The notes under the pieces were generated by a model. That model was not told the origin of the DNA. It saw only the letters and a list, made by a program, of their open reading frames with translations, and ran no database searches. The position numbers and the translations under genes were made by a program. A stretch of 64,000 bases of DNA from positions 1 to 64,000 of the forward strand of contig CAZBRS010000030.1 of NCBI GenBank assembly GCA_964494475.1. Reading direction: 5' to 3'. Of the stretch, positions 1 to 10,785 are shown in pieces (position 1 is the first letter of the stretch; each line of letters begins with the position of its first letter). This DNA comes from CAZBRS01 sp964494475 (GTDB taxonomy: Bacteria; Myxococcota_A; UBA9042; CAZBRS01).

Positions 1-1680
<1,680 letters not shown>

Positions 1681-1727
1681 CCGTTCCTCCCTACAGATTG
1701 GTTGGTATGACCCCTCGAACCGCCGGG

Positions 1728-1756
1728 AGAATGGCACGGATGACGCACGCTGTCAA
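1728..1756 (-). promoter_or_regulatory. Sigma-70-type promoter for hppA
   Basis: On the minus strand TTGACA (1756-1751), a 17-nt spacer and CATTCT (1733-1728) lie about 50 nt upstream of the hppA start. The -35 is consensus and the -10 is weak. Confidence 0.45.
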
Positions 1757-1817
1757 TGATTCGCGCACCCGCCATGGGAGCCGAATAACCGAGTCGCGAC
1801 GCGCTATTGTGAGCGCT

Positions 1818-2477
1818 CTAGGAAGCCTCGTCGCCGAGGAGCGCCAGCAACTCGGAGGGGTTCCGGACCACGACGTCGGCCTCGGCCCGCGCGTCGGGCG
1901 CGTGGTCGTTCTCGAGCCAGACGGCCAGGCACCCGGCGGCTCGCGCGGCCCGCACGCCCGCCTCCGAGTCCTCGAGCACGGCCGCACGTCCCGGTGCCAC
2001 GCCCAGCCGCGCCGCGGCCAGCAGGAACACGTCGGGTGCGGGCTTGCCGTGCAGGACCTCCTCGGCGGTGGCGAGCACCGTCACGTAGCGCTCCAGGCCG
2101 AACCTTGCCAGGGCCGCGCGCGCCAGGCGCGCCGGGGTGGCCGTGGCGATGGCCGTGGGCACGCCCCTGGCGGTCAGCCCCTCGAGCAGCGCCTGCGCGC
2201 CCTCGATCAGCGGGATGGTCGTGCCGTAGGCCTCGAGCATCCACGCCTCGCGCAGCGCGCGGGCTTCCACGATGCGGTCAGGTGACGCGTCGAGACCGTG
2301 CTCGGTCAGGAGGATGCGCGTCGAGTCGTCCTGCTTCCGGCCCATGACCAGGCGCTTCACCTCGGGGCGGAAGACCGCCCCCCAGCCCTCGACCAGACGC
2401 CGGTCGGCGGCGTCCCACGAGGGCTCGCTGTCGACGAGCACGCCGTCGAAGTCGAGGAGGGCGGCGATGGGTTTCAT
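1818..2477 (-). CDS. HAD-superfamily sugar-phosphatase / phosphoglucomutase-like hydrolase
   Basis: A 219-residue cytosolic HAD hydrolase of the beta-phosphoglucomutase/phosphatase type. Motif I is DFDGVLVDSE with Asp9 as nucleophile and Asp11 as general acid. A helical cap follows. Motif II is the Thr in IATATP, motif III is the Lys of HGKPAPDVF, and motif IV is LEDSEAGVRAA. These motifs are typical of enzymes acting on small phosphorylated sugars, but the substrate cannot be read from sequence. It ends 19 nt before the downstream GH3 gene's coordinates begin and points the same way, so co-transcription is possible. Confidence 0.88.
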   Translation of the reverse strand: MKPIAALLDFDGVLVDSEPSWDAADRRLVEGWGAVFRPEVKRLVMGRKQDDSTRILLTEHGLDASPDRIVEARALREAWMLEAYGTTIPLIEGAQALLEGLTARGVPTAIATATPARLARAALARFGLERYVTVLATAEEVLHGKPAPDVFLLAAARLGVAPGRAAVLEDSEAGVRAARAAGCLAVWLENDHAPDARAEADVVVRNPSELLALLGDEAS

Positions 2478-2496
2478 GTTTCTCCGGGGGGGTGCG

Positions 2497-3573
2497 TCAA
2501 AACCTCAACGACTCGGCCAGCGCCAGGCTCGTGGCGTCGCCCACCAGCAGCGCCAGGTCCTCGGGCTTCTCGGCCAGCAGGTACCGGCCCGCCAGGCTGC
2601 GCTTCAGGGCGCGCACGCGCTCGGCCGAGCGGTGCACGCGCTCGGCGTTCACCCAGCCCACCGCCAGGGCCCGGTGCACGGTCTCGACGGCCGCGGCGCA
2701 GGCGTCGCGGTCGCGGATCATGAACAGGTCGACCGAGGTCTTCAAGAGCTGCAGGATGGCGTCGTCGAGCTTGACCGTCTTGGCGATGGCGCCCATGCCC
2801 AGCTCGTCGGTGACCACGACGCCCTCGTAGCCGAGCTCGCCCCGCAGCACGGTGTCGACCCAGAAGGGCGACAGGCTCGCGGGCCACGCGGGGTCGCCCG
2901 CCGGGAAGAGCACGTGCGCCACCATCACCATGGGCACGCGGGCCTGCGCGGCCAGGGCGAAGGGCACGAGGTGCGTCGCCCGCAGCTCGTCGAGCGTGAG
3001 CGCGGCCACCGGCAGATCGAGGTGCGAGTCGCGGCCCGTGGCGCCGTGGCCCGGGAAGTGCTTGGCGCAGCCGGCCACTCCGCACGCCCACAGCTCGTCG
3101 GCCAGCGCCAGCCCCAGCGCCGCGGCCTGCCGCGGCGAGGCCGAAAACGCGCGATCGCCGATGACCGAGTCGGCGTGCAGGTCCAGGTCGAGCACGGGCG
3201 CGAAGTCGAGGTTGAGGCCTACGGCGCCGAGCTCGGTGCCGAGCACCCGCCCCACCTGGCGGGCCACGTCGACCGAGCCCGTGGTGCCCACGTTGCGCAT
3301 GGGGGGCAGCACCGTGAAGGGCTCCTTCAGCCGCTGCACGCGCCCGCCCTCCTGGTCGATGCCGATGAGCACGCCCTGCCCGGCGGTGCGCCGGAGCTGC
3401 GCTGTCAGGTTCCACACCTGCTCGGGGCTCGTGCAGTTCTCCTTGAACAGGATCACCGAGCCCACGTGGGTGGTCTTGAAGAAGCGCTCGAGGTCCTTGT
3501 CGACGCCCCGGCCGTGGAAGCCTGTGCAGAACAGCTCGCCGACGTCGCGGCGCGACTCCTTGTCGGCGCTCAT
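2497..3573 (-). CDS. nagZ: GH3 beta-N-acetylhexosaminidase, NagZ-like
   Basis: Family 3 glycoside hydrolase of 358 residues, the length of cytosolic NagZ, with no signal peptide. NagZ removes GlcNAc from anhydroMurNAc-peptides in peptidoglycan recycling. Visible are IDQEGGRVQRL near residue 73, the catalytic-acid loop KHFPGHGATGRDSH near 168-181, and the nucleophile Asp in VVVTDELGMGAI near 255 (the usual form is SDDLxM). The ATG at 3573 overlaps the upstream methyltransferase stop by 4 nt (ATGA), so the two are probably translationally coupled. A longer in-frame opening exists but runs inside the upstream gene. AmgK-MurU at 62-64 kb in this window would use the salvaged MurNAc. Confidence 0.88.
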   Translation of the reverse strand: MSADKESRRDVGELFCTGFHGRGVDKDLERFFKTTHVGSVILFKENCTSPEQVWNLTAQLRRTAGQGVLIGIDQEGGRVQRLKEPFTVLPPMRNVGTTGSVDVARQVGRVLGTELGAVGLNLDFAPVLDLDLHADSVIGDRAFSASPRQAAALGLALADELWACGVAGCAKHFPGHGATGRDSHLDLPVAALTLDELRATHLVPFALAAQARVPMVMVAHVLFPAGDPAWPASLSPFWVDTVLRGELGYEGVVVTDELGMGAIAKTVKLDDAILQLLKTSVDLFMIRDRDACAAAVETVHRALAVGWVNAERVHRSAERVRALKRSLAGRYLLAEKPEDLALLVGDATSLALAESLRF

Positions 3574-5153
3574 AGCTCGACCTGGTCGGGCCTTCCGAGC
3601 ACCAGCACCTTCACCTGGTGCGGCACCGCGCCGAAGCAGCGGTCCTCGACCTTCTCGAAGAACACGTTCCCGAGGTCGCGGCCCTTCAGGTGCGGCGCGA
3701 GCTCCTCGGCGGTGTAGGGGACCTCGGCGAGGCTCACCCCCACGTCGGCGAAGGCGGCTCGGAGCGACGCGAAGTGGTGGCGGTTCGTCGAGAGGCACGA
3801 GCGGTCGCGCGCGAAGTCGATGAAGTCAATCAGGAAGCTGAAGAGGGTCGACAGCTCGAGCTTGCGCGCGATGGCCTTCAGCTCGCCGAAGTGCACCAGG
3901 TAGTAGGGCACCTCGGCGGTCGTGCTGACCGCCGGGCGCTGGAACTCGTCGCCGTAGTCGACCACCACGGCGTGCCCGCCGGGCGCGAGGACCGGGGCCA
4001 GCGCCTCGACCAGCCGCGCGGCGCCCAGGTTGAACAGGAAGCGATCGCCGGCCTCGCCCTGGAACAGGCCGTAGCGCGTACCGAACGTCGCCGCCGCGCC
4101 CTTGGGCTTGCCGCCTTCTATCGTCACGTGCTCCAGCGAGCCCAGCACCTCGACGGCCAACACCAGGTCGTAGGGCCCGCTGAGGGGCGGCAGATGGTCG
4201 GGCGTGCCTTCGTGAAAGCGCAGCCTGGCCGCGTGAGCCCCGAGCGCGGCGCGGTAGGCGGCCCGGTCGGCTTCGTTGCGGGCCAGCACCCAGAGCTCGC
4301 AGTCGGGCGGCAGGTGCGGCGCCACGTCCTTGAGGTAGGCGCCGAAGTCCATGGAAAGGTCGAGCACGCGGTGGGGCGCGCTCGCGAGCAGATGGTGCCG
4401 CTGCAGCGCGTCGACCAGCGCGTCGCCGTAGGTGCGGTCGGCCAGGATCGTGTTCGGCGCCTGGAAGAGCGCGTACATCGAGCGCCGCGCCCGCTCCCGG
4501 TGGGGGTCCGGCTGCGGCGCGGTCGAGCCCTCGCGGCGATACGGCAGGAAGCTGGAGAGGTAGGGCGGCGTCGAGCGCGCGTCCTTCTTGTAGAAGCCCA
4601 TGGGGAACTCCGACAGCTTCAGGATCTGCCGGTCGGAGTGGCCGAGGAAGCGCACCAACTCGACGAACTCGTGGCGGAAGGCGTCGTCGCTGCTCTCGCG
4701 GGGGCGCACCTTCGCGTAGAGGACCGAGAGCTGCGTGTCGCCGTCGAGCCCGTCCCAGAACGCGGTCTGCCACGCGTTCAGCCGACGCGACCAGGCCTCG
4801 GCCCCGTCGCTCCAGTAGAGCACGATCAGGCCGTCGTGCCCGCGTCGCCACACGCACCACTTCGAGCGCACGGGGAACATGCGCCAGATGCGCTCGGTCT
4901 CGTCGGTGCCGGCCTCGACCAGGCAGCCGTACTGCTCGAACACCGACACGAAGCGGCGCACGTCGGCCGCCTCGTAGGTGCCCTTGAAGGCCTCGGTGGC
5001 CGCCGACTCGGCGCGCGCTTCGCGGAAGAAGTCCAGGAAGGCCAGCACGTCGTCGGACATCTGCAGGATGTAGCCGAAGACGTCGTGGTACAGGTAGACG
5101 TAGTCGCCGTGGCGAAAGCGCGACACGCTGGGTGAGCGGACGTAGGCGGTCAT
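3570..5153 (-). CDS. PqqD-like N-terminal domain fused to a SAM methyltransferase-like domain
   Basis: A 527-residue soluble protein. The first ~100 residues (RFRHGDYVYLYHDVFGYILQ, then a helix with MSDDVLAFLDFF) look like the PqqD/RRE winged-helix fold that binds RiPP leader peptides. Residues ~250-440 resemble a Rossmann methyltransferase: a DLSMDFGAYLKDV loop in place of a canonical E/DxGxGxG motif I, the acidic LVLAVEVLGSLEH strand, and LAPGGHAVVVDYG after the core. The motif I is degenerate, so activity is uncertain. No peptide precursor or radical SAM gene adjoins it. It is coupled by ATGA overlap to the NagZ-like gene. The function is unknown, and the two-domain reading is mine. Confidence 0.6.
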   Translation of the reverse strand: MTAYVRSPSVSRFRHGDYVYLYHDVFGYILQMSDDVLAFLDFFREARAESAATEAFKGTYEAADVRRFVSVFEQYGCLVEAGTDETERIWRMFPVRSKWCVWRRGHDGLIVLYWSDGAEAWSRRLNAWQTAFWDGLDGDTQLSVLYAKVRPRESSDDAFRHEFVELVRFLGHSDRQILKLSEFPMGFYKKDARSTPPYLSSFLPYRREGSTAPQPDPHRERARRSMYALFQAPNTILADRTYGDALVDALQRHHLLASAPHRVLDLSMDFGAYLKDVAPHLPPDCELWVLARNEADRAAYRAALGAHAARLRFHEGTPDHLPPLSGPYDLVLAVEVLGSLEHVTIEGGKPKGAAATFGTRYGLFQGEAGDRFLFNLGAARLVEALAPVLAPGGHAVVVDYGDEFQRPAVSTTAEVPYYLVHFGELKAIARKLELSTLFSFLIDFIDFARDRSCLSTNRHHFASLRAAFADVGVSLAEVPYTAEELAPHLKGRDLGNVFFEKVEDRCFGAVPHQVKVLVLGRPDQVEL

Positions 5154-5180
5154 GCATTCCTCCGCAGGTGCGGGTGGCCT

Positions 5181-5208
5181 GTAGGGACACGATGCATCGT
5201 GTCCCTAC
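5181..5208. repeat. 28-bp perfect palindrome, copy 1 of a dispersed repeat
   Basis: GTAGGGACACGATG is followed directly by its own reverse complement. The same 28-bp sequence recurs at 51140-51167, and a divergent relative lies at 21292-21343. The right end supplies the TAG stop (5205-5207) of the minus-strand lipoprotein gene. It could fold as a hairpin in either transcript. Confidence 0.85.
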
Positions 5209-7439
5209 GGAAGGCAAACCTTCCCGGCTCCGCTCGACTTGCACGTGAAGCCGTCGCGGCATTCGGCCGTCGAGGCGCACGTGGGCGCGCACAGTTGGCC
5301 GTCGTCGGTGTCGGCGCAGGCGCTGCCCGCCGGGCAGGCCTTGGCCGGGCAGCCGTAGCGCGTGCACATGCCGCCGTCGTAGAGCAGCCGGCACACCAGG
5401 TCGCCGGCGCAGTCCGAGGTGTAGGCGCAGCCCTCGCCGAGCAGCGCGGCGCCCGCCGGCGCGCAGTACGTGCCGTCCTCGAAGGCCTTGCAGCCGTAGT
5501 CGGGGCGGCAATCGGCCAGGTAGCTGCACGCGTCGACGCAGAACGAGTCGAGGCAGAAGTAGGGGTTCGGGCAGTCGAAGTCGTTCGAGCAATAGTCCGA
5601 TACGCACTCGCCCGCCTGATCGTCGCACACCTGGAAGCTGTCGCAGCTCTGCTGCGTGCACCCGCCGCACGCGCCCCCGCCGGCCGTCTCGACCACCAGG
5701 CTGTAGCTGTTCTCGACGCTCTCGGTCGGGAAGCCGGCCACCTTCAGGCGGTAGAGCCCGCCATCGGGCGCGACCGCCAACTCGACCAGTTCGCCGTCGC
5801 CGCCCGTCTCGGCCTTGGCCACGGGCGTGTCGCTGCCCGGAGCGTACAGGTAGAGATCGAGGTCGCCCCCGGCGTTCGTGAAGAAGATGGCGGCGTTGAT
5901 CGACGCACCGCAGGCCACGTCGAAGCTGAACACGTCGGCATCGCCCGGGCAGATGTGCAGGGGCTCGAGATCCTTGCCGAGCTCGGTCGCCAGCAGCTTG
6001 CGGGGCGCCCCCAGCGTGTCGTTCGGCTCGTAGCCGTCGTCGTCGCACGTATACCCGCCCTCGACCTTCACGTCCAGGCTGTAGGCGGCGGTGTCGCTGG
6101 TCGGATCGCCCCCCCACTGGTAGGCGAGCACCAGGAAGTCGCCGGCCCCGCCGTTCAGCCACACGAGCTGCTCGTCGGCCCCATCGTTCCAGCCGTAGGC
6201 CACGGGCTCGTCGAGCCAGCCCTCCTCGTACAGGTCGAGGTCGACGTTGACGCCGTCGTCGGTGTGGGTCGTGATCGTCAGGCGGTCGTTCGCGGCCAGC
6301 GTGACGCGGAACCAGTCGAGATCGGGGGCCCCGCCCTGCGGGCAGAGCGTGAGGTCGAGGCTGTCGCCCTTGGCGAGCGGCTTGGCGGCGCCCGTTACGT
6401 CGTTCGGCTCCTTGCCGTCGACGGGGCACGTGCCCGTGCCCTGCTTCGTGACCGTGACCGTCACCTCGAGGAAGGCACTCAGCGAGCCGTCGGTGGCCGT
6501 GAACGCCACCGTGTAGGCCTTGCCCGCCTGGGCCTCGGTGGGGGTCCAGTCGAACCTGTGTGCGCCCGCGTCGAACGAGGCGCCCGTCGGCAGCGCTCCG
6601 TCGGCGGCATAGGTCAACGCGTCGCCGTCGGCGTCGGTGGCCTTGACCACGAAGCTGACCTTCTTGCCGGCCAGCGCCTCGACGTCGGCCTGCGGCGAGA
6701 ACACGGGCGCCTGGTTGCCCGACCCGCCCGCGACCACGAAGCTGACCGCCATCTGGTCGGTGAGCGCGCCGTCGGACACGACGAAGTCGACCTTGTGGGA
6801 CTGGCCCTCGCTGCCCGCGGGCACCGTCCAGGCGATGGCGCCGCTCGCCCCGTCGAGCGAGAAGCCCGCGGGGACCGCGCCTGCGGCCGAGAACGTGAGC
6901 GTGTCGCCGTCCGGATCGGTGGCCACGAGCTGCCCCTCGTAGGGCTGGCCGACCGCCACGCTCTGGTCTCCGAGCTTCTGGAACACCGGGGCGTGCTGCT
7001 CGGCCTCGGCCGTGACGGCCACTTCGATGGTCTCGCGATCGCGCTGCTCAGGGTTGGTCGTCTCGGTCACGAGGAAGGTCAGGTAGATGTTCTTCCCGGC
7101 GTCCTCGGCCGCCGGCGTCCAGGCGAACTTGCCGATGTCCTTCAGGAACTGCGCCTCGCGGGGCACGTCGCCGTAGATGCTGTAGCTGAGCGCGTCGCCG
7201 TCGGGGTCCGAGGCCTCCATCTGGATGGTGAGGGCGTGCCCCACGGCCACCACCTTGTCGCCGATCTTGAAGAGCACCGGGGGATGGTTGTCGGGGTTCG
7301 CGGTGTCGGGGTTCGCCGCGTCGGTGCCCCCAAGGTCGGGGCCGGCGTCGGCGCTCCCCGAGTCCGAGCCGCCGTCTTCGCCGCCACACGCCACCGCGAG
7401 CGCCAGCGCTCCCGCCATCAGCCACCAAAGCCGCGTCAT
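5205..7439 (-). CDS. Secreted lipoprotein with Ig-like repeats, PPC domains and Cys-rich tail
   Basis: A 744-residue surface or periplasmic lipoprotein. The signal peptide ends in a lipobox (LALAVAC, Cys near 18), followed by a Gly/Asp/Ser/Ala linker. Three cadherin/He_PIG-type Ig domains follow, each opening with an N-x-x-PVF or PPVLF motif and containing ATDPDGD or ASDPDGD. Next are two bacterial pre-peptidase C-terminal-like domains, each introduced by EPND and carrying DLDLYxxG strands. The last ~140 residues are Cys-rich with DCxxxYxC-type knots. Such proteins are common in Myxococcota and probably bind or adhere. No catalytic site is visible. GGAGAAAGAA precedes the ATG at 7439. The stop codon lies inside the palindromic repeat. 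Confidence 0.8.
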   Translation of the reverse strand: MTRLWWLMAGALALAVACGGEDGGSDSGSADAGPDLGGTDAANPDTANPDNHPPVLFKIGDKVVAVGHALTIQMEASDPDGDALSYSIYGDVPREAQFLKDIGKFAWTPAAEDAGKNIYLTFLVTETTNPEQRDRETIEVAVTAEAEQHAPVFQKLGDQSVAVGQPYEGQLVATDPDGDTLTFSAAGAVPAGFSLDGASGAIAWTVPAGSEGQSHKVDFVVSDGALTDQMAVSFVVAGGSGNQAPVFSPQADVEALAGKKVSFVVKATDADGDALTYAADGALPTGASFDAGAHRFDWTPTEAQAGKAYTVAFTATDGSLSAFLEVTVTVTKQGTGTCPVDGKEPNDVTGAAKPLAKGDSLDLTLCPQGGAPDLDWFRVTLAANDRLTITTHTDDGVNVDLDLYEEGWLDEPVAYGWNDGADEQLVWLNGGAGDFLVLAYQWGGDPTSDTAAYSLDVKVEGGYTCDDDGYEPNDTLGAPRKLLATELGKDLEPLHICPGDADVFSFDVACGASINAAIFFTNAGGDLDLYLYAPGSDTPVAKAETGGDGELVELAVAPDGGLYRLKVAGFPTESVENSYSLVVETAGGGACGGCTQQSCDSFQVCDDQAGECVSDYCSNDFDCPNPYFCLDSFCVDACSYLADCRPDYGCKAFEDGTYCAPAGAALLGEGCAYTSDCAGDLVCRLLYDGGMCTRYGCPAKACPAGSACADTDDGQLCAPTCASTAECRDGFTCKSSGAGKVCLP

Positions 7440-7510
7440 TTCTTTCTCCGGTCGAGGAGTGCTGGCAGAGTATAGCCGTCGAGGCTCAAAAGGGAAGCCG
7501 GGCGGGAGGT

Positions 7511-8116
7511 TCAGAGCTCGTCGCTGGGATCTGCCCCCGACTCCTTGCGCGCGACCGCTGCCCGGATCTTTCCGAGCAGCGCGTCGAACCCGTCCTTCTT
7601 GAGGATGCGGCGGAACTGGGCCCGGTAGTTGCGCATCAGGCTCACCTCGTCGATGACGAGATCGTAGACCCACCACGTGCCGTCGGCCTTCTTCACCAGG
7701 CGGTAGTCGACGTCGACCGCGGACTTCTCGAAGGCCAGGGTGGTCGACACCTCGGCCCGGGCGTCGTCGAAGCGGGTCGAGGGGCGGTACGTGATCTTGA
7801 GATCCTGGCGCGGCTTGAAGTGCCGGGCGTAGGTGGCCTGGATCAGGGCGCGGAAGGCCTCGAGGAAGTCGCGGCGCTGGGCCTCGGACAGGTCGTTCCA
7901 CGTGGCGCGGATGGTCTCGGACGCGAAGGCGTCGAAGTCGACGAACTGCAGGGTCAGCGCCTTCACCTTCTCGCGCATCACGTGTTCCACGGGGTTCTCA
8001 GCGATGATCGCGCGGATCTCCTCGTAGCGGGCCTCGACGAGCGCGCGGGGATCGTCGGTTTCGGCGTGGAGGGCCGGGGCGACGAGCAGCAGGCAAAGGA
8101 TCAGGGGCGCTCGCAT
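7511..8116 (-). CDS. MlaC/Ttg2D-type phospholipid-binding periplasmic protein
   Basis: A 201-residue exported protein with a signal peptide (MRAPLILCLLLVAPALHA). It matches the MlaC family, which shuttles phospholipids across the periplasm. Visible are a helical N-terminus, the stretch RRDFLEAFRALIQATYARHF, and the typical strand pairs with VDYRLVKKADGTWWVYDLVI followed by SLMRNYRAQFRRIL. In other bacteria MlaC works with the MlaFEDB transporter and MlaA. None of those genes is in this window, so the partners must be elsewhere. I chose the ATG at 8116 because it opens the signal peptide. The frame is open 19 codons further upstream. Confidence 0.8.
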   Translation of the reverse strand: MRAPLILCLLLVAPALHAETDDPRALVEARYEEIRAIIAENPVEHVMREKVKALTLQFVDFDAFASETIRATWNDLSEAQRRDFLEAFRALIQATYARHFKPRQDLKITYRPSTRFDDARAEVSTTLAFEKSAVDVDYRLVKKADGTWWVYDLVIDEVSLMRNYRAQFRRILKKDGFDALLGKIRAAVARKESGADPSDEL

Positions 8117-8196
8117 GGACGGTGTCCAACGCTGGCGACGTCGTTCGAAAGATAGCGACGTCTTGCGCATCCGGCAAGGCGGGGCGGCGCTGAACG

Positions 8197-10715
8197 TCAA
8201 GGGACGGCGCGGCCCCAGGCCGACGGCGCGGGCCCCATCTGCAGGACGAGCGTGCCTCCCGCCATCACGTCGGTGTGGGTGAGGAAGGGCGTCTCCAGCG
8301 CCACGCCGTTCAACGCGGCGGATTGTACGTATACGTTGTCGGGGCTGTTGCCGGGGGCCTCGATCACGAAGCGCCGGCGCCCCTCGGGGTCGAGGCGGAT
8401 CGTCGCGCGCTCGAAGAGCGGGCTGCCGAGCGTGTAGACCGGGTCGCCCGGGGTGACCGGGTAGAGCCCGAGCGCCGAGAACACGAACCAGGCGCTGGTG
8501 GCGCCCGCGTCGTCGTTGCCGGGCAGGCCGTCGGGGCCGTCCGAGTACGCGTCGTCGAGCACCTGCCGCACGCGCGCCTGGGTCAGGTCGGGCCGCCCGG
8601 CGTGTGCGTAAAGGTAGGGTGTGTGGAAGCCCGGCTCGTTCGAGGGGTCGAAGTGACCCCCGTCGAAGTACTGGTCGAGCTTCGCCACGAAGGCGTCGGG
8701 GCCGCCCATGGCCTCCATGAGCCCCGGCACGTCGTGGGGCACGGACCAGGTGTAGGTGAAGGCCGACGACTCGCAGAAGCCCGTGACGGCGCCGTTGTAG
8801 CCCGGGTCGAAGGGCTCGACCCACGCGCCGTTCTTTTTCTTCGCCCGCATGAAGCCCGTCGAGGCGTCGAAGTGGTTCCGCCAGTTGCCCGCGCGCGCGT
8901 CGAAGGTGGCCACCAGGTCGGCGCGGCCCAGCGCCGAGGCGTAGCGTGCCAGGCACCAGTCGTCGTGGGCGTACTCGAGCGTCATCGAGGCCGCCTCGGT
9001 GGGGTCGCACTCGTGGGGTACGTAGCCCTTCTGGATGTACTCGGGCACCGTTCCGATCTCGACGTAGCCGCAGCCCCCCGAGGGGATGGGGTTCTCGCAC
9101 TCGTTCGCCGAGCGCAGCATGGCCTCGAGGGCCAGGTCGGGGTCCGTGGGAGCGAAGCCCTTGCGGAAGGCGTCGACCAGGATGGGAATGCCCGGGTTGC
9201 CGATCATGATGCGCGAGTAGCCCGAGGCCTGCCACGAGCACACGTCGAGCCAGCCGCCGACCTGGTAGGCCTCGAGCATCGAGGTCAGCACGTCGATCCG
9301 GCGCTCGGGCGCGGTCAGCAACTGCAGCGGGTGCGTGGTGCGGAAGGTGTCCCACTGGCAGAAGTCGTCGACGTAGTAGCCCCGGCCCTCGGTGGCGCGC
9401 ACCTGGCCGGCCGGGTCGTGGCCGGTCCAGTGCCGGCCCTGCTCCGAGGTGTCGGCCGGCTGGTAGTGGGCGTGGGCCAGCGCCGTCGCGAACTGGCGCT
9501 GGTGAGCCTCGGTGCCGCCCTCGACCACCACGCGGTTCAGGAGGGTGTTCCAGGCCCCCTCGGCGGCCGCGCGCGCGGTGTCGAAGTCGACCCCCTCGAC
9601 CTCGGCGGCGGCGTTGGCGCGGGCCTGGTCCAGATCGATGCCCGACAGGCACAGGCGCACCTCGACCGTCAGGTCGCCCGAGCCCGTCCACTCGAGCCAC
9701 GCGGCCGCATCGGCGCCCGTGGCCTCGCCCGCGCCGGGGGTGGCCGCGCCGTCCTCGAAGGCGCCGAAGGCGTGGAAGGGCGGGTCGAACGTCGCGCGGA
9801 AGAAGAGCGTGCGTGTGCTCGTGCCGGGCGCCGAGTTCTTCAGCACCTCGAAGAGCACCGGGTGCGCCACGATCGTCCCGAAGCCCTCGACCGTGCCCGG
9901 TCCCACCTCGACGGTGCCGGTCACGTTCCGGCCCCGCAGCGTGCCGGGGTCCAGCGCGATCACGCGCGGCTGGTCGCCCCGGAAGGTCACGCGGTGCAGC
10001 CCGCAGTGGGCCGTAGCCGTGACCTCGTAGCGTGTGGCGAGGTCCGGCAGATCGGCGGCGTAGTAGCCCGGGGTGGCCTCCTCGGCGGCGTGGTCGAGGC
10101 GCGTGGCCGCCTCGGGGCTGGCGGGCGCCGGGGGGGGAGCCTGGCGGGAGGGCACGAGGCGCACGTGGCTGTACCCGTACGTGCTCCCGCCGGGGCCGTT
10201 CAGGTGCGTGTGCGAGAAGCCGTGCACGTGGGAGGCGCCCCAATCGTACGAGTCGATGTCGCCGATCTCGAGCTTCGAGTCGGGGCCCACCTTGGCCATG
10301 CCGTGGGGCACGAGCGCGCCCACGAACACGTTGCCGGGGCCGGCCGAGCCGAGGAACGGGTCGACCCGTCCGACCAGGTCGAGGGTCTCGAGGGGCTCTC
10401 CGANNNNNNNNNNNNNNNNNNNNNNNNNNNNNNNNNNNNNNNNNNNNNNNNNNNNNNNNNNNNNNNNNNNNNNNNNNNNNNNNNNNNNNNNNNNNNNNNN
10501 NNNCCGAGGAACGGGTCGACCCGTCCGACCAGGTCGAGGGTCTCGAGGGGCTCTCCGACGTCGAGCCCGTCGGGGGCGTGCCCGTCCCGGGCGTCCGTGA
10601 CGTCGGGGGCGTCCGGGGCCGCGGCGTCCTGCGCCGACGAATCGCCGCCGCCGCATCGGGCCAGCGTGAGGCCTGCAAGGAAGAGCGCGAGGAGGGGGAG
10701 GAGCGGGCGTGGCAT
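8197..10715 (-). CDS. GH92 family alpha-mannosidase-like lipoprotein (interrupted by assembly gap)
   Basis: Exported glycosidase of family GH92, whose characterised members are Ca2+-dependent exo-alpha-mannosidases. The start at 10715 opens a lipoprotein signal (ALFLAGLTLARC). After an Asp/Ala linker comes the GH92 opening motif, DPFLGSAGPGNVFVGA then PHGMAKVGPD. Near the C-terminus are DGLPGNDDAGATSAWFVFSA and LGLYPVTPG, the family's acidic catalytic and Ca2+ region. A run of 100 N at 10404-10503 breaks the frame. Removing it together with one of the identical 55-bp flanks leaves 2364 nt, exactly 788 codons, so the gene is intact. It probably degrades mannose-containing glycans outside the cytoplasm. 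Confidence 0.88.
10349..10558. other. Scaffold gap (100 N) between identical 55-bp copies
   Basis: Bases 10349-10403 and 10504-10558 are identical, with N at 10404-10503. The sequence is unique coding sequence, so the duplication is an assembly artefact of overlapping contig ends. Confidence 0.9.
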
Positions 10716-10785
10716 GGCGGGAGCTCCCGGCGGGTCGGCCGATGATCCCCCGAGCGGACCGGGCCGTCAATGCCCCGCGCGGTGG

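Noticed and set aside
5181..5208. Simple intrinsic terminator
   Set aside because: The palindrome could form a hairpin, but no T-run follows on either strand, and identical copies elsewhere show it is a dispersed repeat.
3826..6429. 867-codon open frame on the minus strand
   Set aside because: It spans two real genes in a different frame, crosses the 28-bp palindrome, and is almost only Arg, Gly, Pro and Ala.
10404..10503. Frameshift or pseudogene in the GH92 gene
   Set aside because: The break is a 100-N scaffold gap between identical 55-bp copies; the collapsed sequence is in frame.
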